A stretch of 64,000 nucleotides of DNA from Odontesthes bonariensis. Taxonomy: Eukaryota > Chordata > Actinopteri > Atheriniformes > Atherinopsidae. Position 1 is the stretch's first letter, and every line of letters begins with the position of its first letter. The DNA is taken from assembly GCF_027942865.1 (NCBI RefSeq), contig NC_134510.1, positions 28,065,163-28,129,162 of the forward strand, given 5' to 3'. Positions 34,675-49,237 of the stretch are shown here, piece by piece. The notes beneath the pieces are model-generated. The model had not been told where the DNA came from and ran no database searches. It saw only the letters and a list, made by a program, of their open reading frames with translations. The position numbers and the translations under genes are program-made.

Positions 34675-37600
34675 AATAAATGAATTGTGTTTATCCACTT
34701 TATATTGTTGTCATAAGTATCATTACACACTTTTTTTTCTTAGCTGGTTGATAGCTGCTGATATCTTTTTGTTTTGCTCCACTGGTTAGCCCTAAAAGCC
34801 AATAATTCCTTGAACTATAAGCTATATCACCACTTGTGCTTGAAACTGCTGTCTACAGAATGTTTAATTTCACAAGAGATCAAGTGAGTTTTTAGTGTGT
34901 ACTACTAAAGATGTTGCTCACTGTGAGGAACATACAGAGCTTATCACCTGAATCTGGGGCATTCCTGATCTCAGTGGAGTATTACATCCGCTTTTCATTT
35001 GCTTAAACAGTCCACAGTGGACATTTTTTGATTAATTTCAGCCTAGCAGCTATTTTCAGCGTAAAAAGTCTGCAGTAACACCACCTGGTGAGTATCAAAT
35101 AGTACTGTAATAAAGCAACAAATTGACGATTATATCAATTTCTCTACAAAGAGATGGATAATTCCCTGAAAGCTGCACGATGGTAAATATTATATAAATG
35201 CTGTAAATATTATCCTAACATTCATCATGTGGTTTGATACAATGACTATACAAGATTTATTGAATTTTCGTTTCCTGGTTGTGGAAAGAGTCAGCTGTTT
35301 GTATTGCTTTCTCACATTAATAATACAAGTAACAATATCCACTGCCCAGATAAATGTCAGGTTAGGGCCTAATCTTTCATATTGTGGCGCAGATTGGTGG
35401 TAGTTTGGGTCTTTTTGGTTCATTGAGAGTTGAGATCAGACAATACATGTTGTGCACTTGTTGCTCAGATTTGTCAAACTAGAACAGACCAAGCAAGTGC
35501 CCTCATTACATTCAATATGTGGTCCAGTGTGGACCAGAATGTTTGATCTAGCAAACAGGAGTGTACTGCCTCGCTGTGCGTAAGATGAATATGTTGGGTT
35601 GGGATAATTTGGGACAACTATTTTGCTATCTTGGAGCAGCTTCTTCTACGACATCCCACTGAACATAAAGATCAGTTCATGTAAGTTTAACTTGGAATTC
35701 TTATGTAACAAACTGACTTCTGTGTTTTACATGAGTAATTTGTATTTTGTTTGAAAAACAATTTTCTTAATGAAAATCTTTTCCTAAATTAATACACTTA
35801 ATTATTTTAAAACATTGAAAACAAATTAGTCAAATACAGATATTCTGGTAATAAGATGTGTCTGGAAATATTGCCTGATGGCGAGCAGATGCTGCCAAAG
35901 ATCAAGGAATAAATTATATGAATAACCACTAGAGGATGGTAAAGCCCAACAATACAAACACGAGGGCCACAGAGAGACCAGAGAGTGAGCGTCGGTGTGG
36001 ACAGGTGACCCATATTCCACATTCTTTACATTTTGTCTGAACTCTGCAAACACACCAAGACATTTGCAAAAATATGTTACAGCAATAAACACGTGGATGC
36101 GATCTAACATTACCAAGACACAAAGGAACTGGGGAACACATGGGGAAGTCAGAGGCATGCTCACAGACACAAACTCAAATATACACATGCACACACACTT
36201 ACATGAAAAGTGACTGACAGCTGCGTCCGTAATCACCCAAACAGAGGGGCCACTCTGCCATCTGTTCACAGCATTTCTCTCCCGTCCTCACCCCTTCTCT
36301 TCATGTTTTCTCACCTCAGTGGGAGACAGAAGGCAAACTGAGGGGTTGACTTTGGTAGCTGGGATGTCACTTTAGAACGCAGTGTGATATTAATTGGGGT
36401 GTATGCGCGGGGGGAAGTTTGAAGCATTTGGTTTTTCTTATTTTGAGTTGCGCTTAGGATAACCATTGTTCACAACTCTGAGGGATTTGACTGAGAGCAA
36501 TTTAATTCAATGACTTGTGAGTAACAGCAAGCTTTTACAGGAGCTACAATGGATTTTTTATTCTTTTTCTTTTTTTCTTTTCGTCAGAATACCAAAAAAG
36601 AGAAGTCTGAAATCTTATATAATCTTATATTTTCCCATATATATATTGTTGGTGTCTTTGTATACTGAATCCCAAATGATCTGCATGCTATTGGTCGCCT
36701 GTATACCTCCCTCCAAGAGGGTGTGGCTCACATATTCACAGTTTGCTTTTTAGATCTAATGCTTCTCTGTAATCGTCTAATCTCGCTATAAACCTTCTGG
36801 TATTTGAACTTGCTCATCTTATGCACTTCTGCAATTACCTCAGCTCTTCTCTGTAAACTTTAGATTAAATTGAACCTTCCTTTGTATCTAAATAAAGAGA
36901 GTCGTTGCTTTTCAATAAGGTTAAACAACTGACATTTTGAGTTAAAATCTTTTCAACAAACAATATGAGTTTACTTTGGTGAGCTGGAGGTCTGATAAGA
37001 CAAATATCACAAAATTCACCAGAACTTTGCAGATAAAGCCTATATTCCAGAGGTGTCCTGTGGTGTTTGGCTTAATGATGTTGCCAGCAAATCTTTTGGT
37101 TCCAATGGGTTGAGGGGTGGGCGTCTGTTGAATGGGCTTCTTCCATCACCCGGCCATTATACGGGAGTTGTTTCTCCCTGTAAGGGGCACATTATCTTGC
37201 ATCAGGAGGTTCTGTGGGGGGTGGGCTTAATCTGCTATTATGTTTTGGTTGTTATTGGTAACACCAGCATTAGCTTTAGGGCCAAAGGTTTCCCAGCAAA
37301 AGTAAGTATTGCAGTGAGATGATCACTGTTATTCACTTTATAGTTGACAGTGATTTTGTCTTACTGGTATAGAAGGGGAGTAGAATGAACTGCATCTTTC
37401 AGGGTATTAGTGTCCTTTTTTTAATCCAACATTGAGCAGAACTGGAAGTCTATTATCATGCTAGGTAAGGTGTAGCTTCTTAAGGCACTTTTTAGCTGTC
37501 AGTCTTTACATTGACACTGCTAACATGTGTATAATCAGGATAAATAATTGTTTGCAATGGTCACTATCCAAATGAAACATTAAGGGAGTGGATTGTATAA

Positions 37601-40569
37601 ATGTTTCAGTTCTGCAATAATTTGGTCAGAAACAAGTTTAATTTTCATTTTTTTATGAAGCTGGCTGAAAAAATAAAGTTTCCCTCAAATTATCACAATT
37701 CAGTGGGGACAATGAATGCTTGCACAAAATCTCATGGTAGTTCATGGAATTTTTGGTATTCTTTTTGGTTGTCAGAGGAAGATTACAGCCATTAGGATTT
37801 AGCCACTGGTCACTGTAAAGACTCATTAATTCATTAAACTTATTCAGTAGGTGATGTTGACCTGTACCATAAAGCTTGGCCAGTAGCTGTTATCGAAATA
37901 ATGCTCGCTCAGCATGTCTCTGATTCCTTATGAAGATATTTGAAATCTCCAGGGTTTACAAGCCAAAATGGACTTAAAAAAATAAGTTAAAAAGAAGAAC
38001 AAAAAGAAAACAAACAACAAAAAACATGCACTGTTTAAAGGCACAGATGTAATGAAAATGGCACGTTCATTTGGAATCCAGAGGTTGCTTTCACCTTCTT
38101 GAACCCTCATTCAGACAAACGGACCAACATAATAAGACTTTACACAAACAGTATTGAGGCTTTCTGAGTGACAACTTCTGGGATCTCCTCTCACGGCTAG
38201 GCTATTTTGAACATGCTTATCTTTATTAATGGTTAACTTTAGCTCCTTTCCTCTCCCCTACACTCCCTGCAACCAACATTATATAAATGATAGCAATGTT
38301 TCTAAAGGCCCTCCCTGCCTCTTACTCTCTATTTTGGCTGCCATAACTCAGGAATGCAAGCCTGGCCTACATTGAAAACAAATATCACCCTCAATTGCCC
38401 AAACACCATGGTATAAACTGATTAATGAGGGAATTAAAATGAAAGATGATCCATCGGGGGAAATCTTTTTCCAGGGGGGTGACAGAGCTTATCAGTGGCG
38501 GGGTACAATATCTGCAGAATAAACGCAGGGCTTCTCCCTCCCTTCTTCCATCTCCTTCCGTCGCTTCGTTTCTCTGGCAAACTGTCACCATCACTCATTG
38601 CAGACTTACATTCCCAGCATTCCCCTGTGGCACCTGGCTCATGAGAGGAGAAAAGTGGTGAACACGCACTCAAACTCACATTCACAAACTGAGAGAAAGT
38701 GCACACACTTTTACACTCACATCCCTCCATTATGTGCTTTTTCCTCTTAAAAACTGACAAGTACTTTTCACTGGGATGTAAATGAATATGGTAAGCTGCC
38801 TTACATTAGCACAACCTGCTGCATGTGTGTCTGTGTGTGTGCTTCTCTGCATTAGGCTACCGGCTCATTGAGGATAGCACAGGCCAAGTCAATCAGGCTG
38901 GATCTCTCCCAGTTGTCCCATTGAGACCTGTGGCTCATCAGGGGAGATAATTAGTCTGAAAAGCTTTAATGATACTCGCCTAATAGCTACAAGAGAACAC
39001 TGAGAGGCGACAGTGTGTATGTGTGCATTTGTATGTGGGATGCAGAGAAATAAACAGATGTGGGTTGTTTCTCTTAGAGGTGATAAGTAAACAAATAAGT
39101 GATCAAAATCATGTTTTGTGAATACATGTATTCATGAGCGTGTGGGTCCTGATAATATGCAAACTGATGGGATAATGAATGTTGTGGCTATCTGGCTCCA
39201 ACCCACACATGCACGGTTACACACACACAATATCCTTCTCGGCTTTCCCTCCGCTCCCATCATCATTGTTAGCATGGAGACCTGAGTTTACTTGAGCACA
39301 ACACAACCTTGGCTCATAAAACCACAGAAACAATGTATGTGTGTCTGACAGACAGAAAAGATAAAGAGGTGGAGGATGCATAATGCATTGATATTGGAAA
39401 TGGCTCTGAATTCAAATGAGCATGCATTTTGCTGGACGCAAGCAGTTTAACAAATAATTACTACATACTGTATTGCAGTGCTATTAGTGAAAATACTGTG
39501 CTTAACCAAAGTCACTTTTTTTTTAATAACTTTCTTATGCAATTAAATCATCTAGGTGTTTAAACTGATCATTTATTTGGACCTCTGCCCTTGTCCCAGT
39601 ATAGAAGCCCGGAAGGTAATCAAGTTATTGACCAAGGTGAGCTTGACATTGCTTGACTAAATGGCAATACAGTAGCTTTCAGCTTGTTATCATTGGGTTT
39701 CCTCCAGCTGACCTATTACATCACTGACCAAAAACCATAAATATGAATTTAACCAGTGGAAAAACTTGGTGAATTGGACATTTTTGCAGGTCTGCACATT
39801 GTGAAAGTGTAGTGAACTTAACTGTTTTAACAAAAAGTTGCATCTTATTCCCAATAGTTACTCTCCAGCTTCTTCTTTTCTTTCTCCCTATAACAAGCAA
39901 AGTAAAGAACTCACTGCTGTGCTTGAAATGTTTGGTCTAACTCAATGTGACTGAGTCCACCCACAGCAGAGGGCACACTTCTAGATGTGCCAATTTCAAA
40001 GGGTGTTGTTATTTCAAACGTGGATGTCGTCGATGTTGCTTTATCTCATCATTTTTGTGTTTTCTTCGACCTGTCTGTTACACACACACCAGCAGTGGGT
40101 CTGCAGTACAGGGAAGACTCATAAATGACAGAACAGGGACACAGTTTATGCAAATGATTAGGTTTGAGAAATGTCTCAACAAGTAAGTTAGAGCTGAAGA
40201 AGGCTCTCAGATGATAGGTGAAATTTATTTAAGAACAGAGAAATGAGTCCAGTTGCCTTAATTCAATTAACTAGGATTACCATGAACTGAGAATCTACAT
40301 CAACATACGTCTGTGCAGTTAGAAATAAAATGCTCGTTCAAGGCTTCAGCACAGACAGCCACAAGCTCAGCTTCTGTGGATGATATTTAGGTCACATGAC
40401 CTCCCACTGAGCGTTGTGCTGTTGCGGACGCAATCAGTACGTTTAACACTGCTTTAAGATGGAGAGTACCTGAGAAATCATTCAGCCAACTAAGAGCTAA
40501 AGTAGTTTCAGGTGATTTCCCATTCCAATATTATAATATGCAGCAGGCAGCCTGTGATCTGCAAAGTAT

Positions 40570-40815
40570 CCCATAGAGACAAAAAGAAAAAAAAAATGTG
40601 AAGAGACCACAGACACATGCAAAATGGCCAGAGAGACCACAAGAGATGTAAAATGACGACAAGGAAATACAAAATTACCACAACAAATAAGTAAGGTGAC
40701 CCACAAGAAGGCAAGGAAGGATTAAGAGGATATAAAGACCACAAAACACATAACAGGGCAGCAAAAGAAAAAAAAGAAAAATACATCTCACAGAAATGTA
40801 AAATTATCACAAAGA
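40570..40815 (+). repeat. Degenerate minisatellite
   Basis: Roughly 20-bp units built around GACCACA...AAAATG and variants, repeated about a dozen times with divergence. Similar purine-rich tandem repeats are common in teleost intergenic DNA. Confidence 0.6.
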
Positions 40816-40950
40816 TTGTCAAGATATGCAGATTCATTTACTAGATATGCAAATTGTTATAAGGCTATGCAACATCCAGCTATGAAAAGACAAAGCAAAT
40901 ACATATGACAAGGCTATGTGATTTGGGTTCATTTGGTTTCTTTCAGATTA

Positions 40951-40977
40951 ACTGTCTGTCTGTCTGTCTGTCTGTCT
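40951..40977 (+). repeat. CTGT microsatellite
   Basis: About six and a half CTGT units followed by a T-run. Confidence 0.95.
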
Positions 40978-43900
40978 TTTTTCTTTTTTTTTTTTTTTTA
41001 CATGGATGAGCCCATGCATGGGGTCAATGGTTCATCGTGTGTTTGTATTCTTACATTCTTGAGCCTACACCTTGTGTTTACTTGTAGTAGTGCAAATGAA
41101 GCCAGAAGGTGGATCTGTGCCACTTCAGGCAGAGAGAGGACAGAGAAAACAACAAAAGCACAGAGCCATATTAGTGGCATGCAGTAATGGAACAGCATCA
41201 ACTGATTTCAAAATGCATCAGGGATGGAAAAAAGAGATTACACTCTACTCTGATAATGCATTACTACAGATGGAGCTATGTTGAGGATGATCAAACAAAC
41301 ACAGTCAAGCACCGACATACATGAATTCTCTGTAATAGTTCACTCAAAATAGAGCTACAGCAACAAAGAGGTAAACCCCACAGGGACTCCATTTGGCTTC
41401 CTTTGCTACCGACTTCTCTAAAAGCACCGTAGACTGGCTTCGTTGCCATGGATGCATGCCAGTTATTCTCTTCTTTTTACACCAACGTTATTTCACTGTA
41501 TGTTTGTTTCTAAAGAAGGGTTGCTCACACTCCTGCTACATATCGGAACATGTTGTGTCTTGCCTTAAAATATTTTTGAAAATCTATGTAAGTGTTAGGA
41601 ATGCAGTAAGAAAACATCACCTGGGGGGACACTTTAGATACAGCTGCTCACTGCAGTGATCAGGTAATTTCCAGTGCACATCTTGCTCAAAAACACAGAA
41701 ACCGTGCACACTGGGGCAGAAAGCGATGTCCCTTTGCCATGACCAGGTGAGCATGACAAACTCCCTCGAGCAAAGCTGTCTGACAAGACTGTAACACAGG
41801 AAAGAAAAATCGAGTCTTATATCACTGCAAACCTGGGAAGTCCCTGCCTGCAGCACGGTGTCGTCTACACAAAACTGATAAAGCCACAAAGATCTGTACT
41901 TTTCTGTGCATTAGCAAAGTCAGTAAAAGTGCATTTACTCTCAACAGTCCCGCTGTAACCAAATATTACAACTTTATGCCAAAGAAACATAAATGATAAA
42001 TAATTAGACGTGCTCTCACACCTGGTTGAATATATATATAGATTAAAATATATATAAATCTATCATGCGCACACTGAGGACAGGCTGACTTTGAATCCCG
42101 ACTGGACAAGCATTCCCTGATATGATCCTGACTTTGTTCTGTCCTTGCTGCAGGATAAAAGCTAATCTTTGAAACGCAATACAGAACCTCCGCTCTGGCC
42201 CCTCAAGAAAAAGGTTGACTTCCCATATGCACGTTTGGTGGCAATTTTCTAAAGCATTCTGCGCCATAAACGCTATCTGTGAGAGGAGGGTGGGATGTAG
42301 GGCACATACAATTAGTAAGGAATGTTAGCGCTTCCCTCCCCCAACCCCACCCAACATTTAGTTAGAATGACACTAAGACAACTTTGTACAGTGCAGAACT
42401 ACAGAAGTATATGGCCCACATTACTACAGTGTATGAACATAGTGGCGTGGTGTGTCACAAACACAGCCAGACAGTGCGGGGAAGAGGGAGGGGAACTCTG
42501 GAGGTTTATAATTTACTCCAACAGACACATACTTACAGAAGAACAGAATCTGCTAAGCGTCTACCTCTGAAACACCGACTCTCTCACACAGAAGCATTTC
42601 ATCCTGTGGGTGTGTGAGAGAGATTATGCAGAGCTACAGTATGTCCTCTGATCCAGCATCAAATGAAGTGGACAGGCCAGATAAGCTGATAAGGATCCAT
42701 CTGAGAGAAATAGCAGGGCTCCTTACATACACGTAAACAGTTGATGCAGGAGAGTTGAAACCAGTAACTCAGCAAGCACTCAGGCTGAAAGCGACTGAAA
42801 ACTCCCATGTTTTCACTTACAGCACAGAGCAGGTTGAGAAGACCCTGCTGGCTCTGTAACAATCTTCACTACTTAGTTCTTTTTTTTTTATATATCCTTT
42901 TTTACCTCAAGGTAAAGGAAGTAGGTCACAGCAGCGGGTGAATGGTATATAATAGAAGCTGAGGTGAAAAGGGGAAATTGAAAATGAGAAAAACAGGTCT
43001 CTCCACACATGCTTGTCCTTCGTTTAATAAAACAAGTGAAACACACTCCAGATCCTGTTTATTCTGCAAGCAGGAGATGAGAGTGAACACCTGAATGAAA
43101 GAAAAAGAGGACAGGCTGGGATACAATGGGAAAGCTCCATTAGTAAGTCAGTGGAGCATATGATAGTAATTATCAGATGTACTCATGGGATGCCCTAAGT
43201 TGCTCTCACTGTCGGTGCTATTACAGTTACAACACGCAAGGGAAAAGAAGGGACATAGCGGAGTGTAGGAGTGACACTAACAGGCATTCTGCTGCATGAT
43301 GTAAATGCTGCCTCTGTTTTCCTGGCACCTGTGTGTGTGTCTGGCCTCAGGCACGTGTGAATGTTTTAAGACGTATTTCTTTTGCAGAGAGAGTTGGGCA
43401 AAAAGGTCAAGTGCATACCCTCTCATTATCCTGCAGCGCTCAACATGCTTCTAGGCATGTGTGCCAATTCAAACCAATCTTGATTTAGCACGACACTTAA
43501 GATGGGAGTAACGTGTTACTTTGGATTTTATGTGTGGTGATGTGTTGATAATGTGTAGATGATGACCAAAGACACAAGTGTGTGAGTGTGTTTTATTCAG
43601 ACAGCTGCTGCACTGTAATGTTAGCCAATGGGAGGAGCCTAAAACATGTACAGAAGTTCTCAGAGGAGTAGCTCTGAACAGCTGCTCCTCATTCCTCTGG
43701 GCCTTTCTCCCTCTTTTCTCCTTTTTTAACAGCAACTTTTTCTCTGATCCTTGCTCTCGCTTTCTCTTTACTGGGCCTCAGGGGACTTATTTTTGCTTTT
43801 GGCAGTGCTTTAAATCCAGCATGGTGTGTGACTATGTGAGCATTCTAAGTGTCTTATAACATACCATCAGCTTTCTGGTAAATTAATCCTTGCTGCAGTG

Positions 43901-45170
43901 CATTAACAGATTTACACTACGGCTGAAGTGATTTATACTCTGATTCTCATGTTTGGAGGATAGCCCGTTTTATTAGATTCTGAAATGCACAACACCATAT
44001 ATGGAGTTCTGAGTGCCTCAGTTCAAAATGTTACTACCGTGAGTAGCTAAGTGAGTAAGAATTGATCTTATTTCCAAGTGGCACGTTAAAAATGTCACAA
44101 TTTTTAAAAATATTTGTAGGGTGACTACTTTTTTTGTTCTATCCTTTACAACTTTCATAACAGATAACAGTTCAACACAAAATGTAAGTTTAGGCACTTG
44201 TACGGTCACCTGTACTTGTATGGTTCTGTGGTCACAACCCCTTTGGCCTGGACCCTAAACTCAGATGAGCTGAAGAGGAGATGTTAAGGATACAGAATAT
44301 GAACAAAATTGAGAGAAAGAAGGAGGAAGTTTAAACCTTTTGCTCCCCCAAAAGCTGCTGAGCACTTTGTGATTGTGATGTGATTTCAAATTCCTTCGCT
44401 CCTTCAAGAAACCGTTTTGAATCTCAAAACTGAGAGAGCTTTAACAACTGTCTACTGCAGCTGAGACACTGACAGATACGTACTTCACACAGGCTCACCT
44501 AAAAAAATAAAGAAGAAAAAATTTTGAAAATTCCACTGAGGTCTTTCACACGAGGGAGTTGTGTGCGTCTTTTTTTCCTGATTTGGAGTGGGTGATGCCT
44601 GTTGATGAGACTTTTTTTTGGAGCAAGTTCTTGAATAACTCTGGTGGAATATAGTTCCACCCAATACATGAACCAAGTCTTAAAGTTGACCTCAGCCTGT
44701 TATGGAAGATGTATTGTCATCTTAAACCTTGCGAATGGAGTAGCACACAACAACATTCCAGTAACTCAGCTGAACTCAAAGGGAGTGTCACACATAAACA
44801 CTCCCCCTAATCTCCCATTAAATTTCTGCTTAGGCACATCAATTTTGCATATTTATTGTTCTTTTTCTTCTAAACTATGCTGGAAATTCACTTTCAGCTG
44901 CATTTGTCTCTCAGAAACAACACAAAAATAACAGAACCGATTAGATACAAACATGTCCAGCTATGCCTTAATAAACCAGCATCCCACAGATGGCCTGGCA
45001 CTCCTGAGTGACACACACTCACACACTTGCTGAGGTTTTTGGCAGTGGGAGATCAGCCGCTGCTCGGCTTAATAGCAAGCTCACTGATACCATCAATGAG
45101 ACAAATATACCTTGCTGTGAAATAGATAATAGAAATGCGGCAAATAAATGCAGGCTCACACAGATAGATG

Positions 45171-45194
45171 CGCACACACACACACACACACACA
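45171..45194 (+). repeat. CA microsatellite
   Basis: About 12 CA units. Confidence 0.95.
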
Positions 45195-48100
45195 GGATAC
45201 ACAAGTACTTATTCTCTGTTTCATAATCGCATCAAAACAGTAAACACAGTCAGACCACACAGGATATTAAACCTGAGGACTGCGGCAGATAAACACATTC
45301 ATCACACTTATCGCTTCACACTTTATCTCTGAACTCTCTCACACCTTCACTCTTCCCCTCCCTTCCAAATTCCCCAGTCTGTATTTGTGTAATGCAGATT
45401 AATGACATCTTAGCAAAGCATCCTGTTTTGTACTTCATCTCCAATCCCTACTTTCATTTTCTTTCACCCTGGCAGCAACACCTCCCTCCACAGTCACTCC
45501 CCCAAATCTCTTTGGATAGCTGCTTTTCACAGCATCTGTATTACTTGTATACTTCCCCTGATGCAGCCAGTCCCCCATGGATCTATACATACCTGTTGAT
45601 GCCATGTGTGCTGCTCATTATGCAGGATGACAGAGCACATATTGTCAGTAAGGCCTTGTCCAACCTGGCTCCATCTCATCAGTACTGAATATAGAGTGGT
45701 GGGCCAACTTCTGTGTGTATATTGAGCTGAGTCTGGCCAAGCCGAGTGCTCCTGAGTAACCATCAGATGTGGACTGAGGAGGCAAAAGGGACACACAGTG
45801 GCTGTCATCCCTCAATAGGCCGACACAAAATGGCTAAATCAGTTTAAACCTACTGTAACTAAACCCAGCGAAGGGAGCAAGAAGACTCCCAGCGGGGAGA
45901 GAGAAGGAGGATGGAAGAAGGAAAGGACTTTAGGGAGAATGACAGTAATCCCTCTCATTGTTAGCAAGACTGAAAGCACTGATCCTCTCATTCTTTGTAA
46001 AACAAAGCATGAGGAGATCTCTCTCGTACTGAGACACAAACACACCAACTCCACATATTCCTGATATATATCACGCACTTAAAATCTGGTTTTACTCTGT
46101 TTATGGTTGCATTTCATGCATTTATTCATCAATATCACTAAGATTACCCCCTGAGGCGAAGTTTTGTAACTTTTAAAAGAGAAAATAACACAACAATCTA
46201 CTTTTGGACGAAAACACACACCATTCCAAATTCTACTTAATAGAGACCAGTTCATATCTTCCCTCAACTGAGACCCCAAAAACGTGCATGTTTTATGGCA
46301 GGTATTCAAGTGTAAAGGCCCACTAAAGATGCTTGCATGTAGCCTGAACTGTAATTTACATGTTCAGCATAATCCCTCTGTCCACCCTTACTCCTATGCA
46401 GCTTGCTTCCATCTTTGATGCTTTGCATTTGCAGATCGATTTCACCGGGTCACAGTGATGGGAGACTTTCAATTTCCTAATGGAAAACCAGCAGTGCAGT
46501 GGTTTTGACAGACCCGTGTAGGAGCATAATGTCACACAAAAAGGGTGCTTTTATGAGACATAGGAAGTGGAGAATGATCGGACAAGTGAGAGATTTTGTC
46601 TTGTCTTTTGACTCACAGCTTGTTTTGACGGTATAATTAGTTTACGATTACAGTTGCTATTGATAAGAATTATTCCCAAACTGTTACAGATTGTTACAGA
46701 TCTATGCACAAAGCAGCACTGCTATTTCCTAATGATTGATGGAACTAATTTCCATACGTAAAAGCAGGATAAAAGAACCCTGCATCGTTAAGTCAGCACT
46801 TAGAAAATACATGGAGACGTCACTGATGCAAAACGTGGACATCCCTTTGTCTGCCCTGTCGGAACAAATCATGGGATCTATCAATGTGGGGGGAAAAAAT
46901 GACATAATATGGTTAAATCAAAGATATTAAAATTTAGTGCAAGATGGGAATCAATTTAGATTATAATCCACTAGGAAGTAGAACAAAAGGAACACAGATA
47001 AATCACATCGAGAGCAATATGATTTCTGACATGAAGATGTAAAGGAGATGATAATCAGTGGTGACGTTGTTGGTGCATGTGTAGTGACTTTGAAAGCAAA
47101 TTTCCTGTCGTGATAAAGCAAAAAAACCAGCAATGACTGGAAATCTAAAGAGAGAGCTTTTGAAAATGGACTGCTGCGCAGGCAGGAATAAAAACACAGA
47201 GAGCAATGGGGTGTGATTGGTTTTCTTAAGTTTTTTCATTATAAATTCTACACAGCTGGAACAAAGTAAAAAGATACATCAACACACCACAGAGGTCACA
47301 AACAGTGTAGCACAAAATATACAGTATACATTAAAGAGAGAGAAATAAACTGAGAATGTCTCATTAAAAAAAGAATCTAAAATAATAAAGAATTCTTTCT
47401 TCTCTCAGCGAGTTGAAAACATGGGAAAAAGAAAACTCAGTAGTTCCAAAATGAAGAATCCCCTTGCTCAAAACAAATTTTATAACACAACATTTTTATA
47501 TAAAACATGTCACAACACAGTTCTCCAAGTTTACTTATCTATCTTCACCTGCCGTCACAGGCCTGCTAACAGTTAGCAAGTTTATGGCAAGATCAGCAGA
47601 CAGACACTGAAGAATAAAATAAGCCTTGTGGACACAGATAGTGGTTTGAGGTGAACTTTTTTTTTTAAAAGAAAAACATCAAGGCCATTTTTTCCAGTGT
47701 ACAACAAAGTAAAAGGGCACGTCAGCCCGCTATCAGACCTTTTTTGGCAGAAAGCGTAGGGGAAAAACAAAAATACCAGGAAGATGTACCTTAACACAGA
47801 AGCAATGCTGTTGTGACACTCAAAAACTTTCATTTGGTAAAAAGAAAAAGGTACCCCACATACTCCAGCAAAATCCCCAATCCCTCCCACAGCTTCATTT
47901 CCCTGTATGTTTCAAACCGGAGCGAACCTGTGCCAGAGATCACTCCTAACACGACTATCTGTGACTACCACACCGCAGCCCCTGAAAGTCCCATTTTGTT
48001 GTAATAGGAAAACAACAACACAGCAGGCTACAGTTTTAGATTCTCGGCCCTGTCGCCTAATACCACCAATTTCACAGTGAAAGCTGGAGGTAATGGGGCT

Positions 48101-48985
48101 GTGAGAGTGGTTTCTCACTTTTCAGCCTTACTCCAGGTTGCTTCCCAGACTCTGACTTACAGACTCTGTAAGAAATAGTTGTAATTACGGCCAGCAGCTT
48201 ACTAACCACAGTCACCTCGGACTCAGCATCACACACAGCTCTTCCTGCTCGACTTACAGGGAAACTAATGTTTGAATTCACAGAGAAAATACAGAGAGCA
48301 CAGAAAAACAAGCAAACTTACATAATGTACATGTGATCTGGAAATGTCGAGAATACATTTGTACAACCATGAAGACTTGAGTGTTTGGTGTTTAAAAAAG
48401 CAAGCAATTCTAGAAAAGAGGACTTATTAAATACCTTGCTTGTCTCTATTCAAAGCTAATTAGGGATATTGAAAAATATATAAACATTCACATGTGGCAA
48501 AAAAAAAAGAAATCAAACAAATCACATTAAAGCAAAGACGCCGCTTCTTTGGGCAAATTTTTTTTTACAGCCTAACAGTGTGCTTGAGGGATTAAATGCT
48601 GTGAGCACAAATCATCTACTGAGGCAAATCAAACTGAATAACAGGCTGTTAAAGTTGTCCCCGTTATTACCAAAAGAGAGGAAATAATTTTAGTGTAAAC
48701 TCCAAAACAGAGATGTTCAGTGTAACACCTGAATGCAGACACGCCACAGATAGAAAAGAAAAGAAAACAATGGCGTAGCAACATTCTGTCTAGCACTCGT
48801 GGTAGATTGGAAAGATTCAGCCACTGCTTTTACATTTTTGTCAGTCATGCTTCATCTGCAGAGGAGTCTACGGAAAAATGTGATTGGTAAGGAAAAAAAT
48901 TCTTAAAAAAACGTGTTCATGTCTCCCAGCACAAGTCGTTTTAAAACCTGTTATAGGACAAATTGGATGGAGTTCTTTGAGGGAT

Positions 48986-48991
48986 TTTATT
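48986..48991 (-). terminator. Candidate poly(A) signal of mcam
   Basis: TTTATT on the plus strand reads AATAAA on the minus strand, about 245 bp after the tentative stop exon. Confidence 0.35.
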
Positions 48992-49144
48992 TATAAAAAA
49001 GGAGAGCAGCTCCACCCAACTGATCTAATCCAGGTAATAAAACAAGCATAACCAAAGCTGAGCAGTGTGCGTACCTTAAAGCCATCAAAATAAAACCCAT
49101 CTCCCTGCACCACCTCTTGGTGTCCCCTCGGTCTGGGGGGAAAA

Positions 49145-49237
49145 ACGAAAAACAAAAACAAACAGCCCTCTTGTGTTTAAAACTGTCATCCTCTTCCCTT
49201 CATCCCTCTGAGTTATTTCCATCATCTGGTTTCATCA
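49145..49237 (-). other. Tentative terminal exon(s) of mcam
   Basis: Phase-0 splicing from 49805 to the strong acceptor TTTTTCTTTCAG ending at 49238 would make TGA the first codon of the last exon, so the protein would end GLLNKKASMEQ. A second strong acceptor further downstream (CCCCCCAG near 49138-49145) would instead add about 15 residues. Neither matches the human KYIDLRH end. Confidence 0.4.

Larger units (their letters stand above)
34700..48960. other. Gene-free interval
   Basis: About 14 kb with no supported coding exon on either strand and no recognised RNA gene. It contains two or three moderately complex stretches (about 38400-39020, 45000-45170 and 46430-46510) rich in homeodomain-like TAAT and GATAA motifs that look like conserved noncoding DNA, plus simple repeats. 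It may hold control elements for mcam or the flanking genes; this is inference. Confidence 0.5.

Noticed and set aside
35826-36269. 147-codon minus-strand frame
   Set aside because: Composition and content look random; no homology, splice or promoter support.
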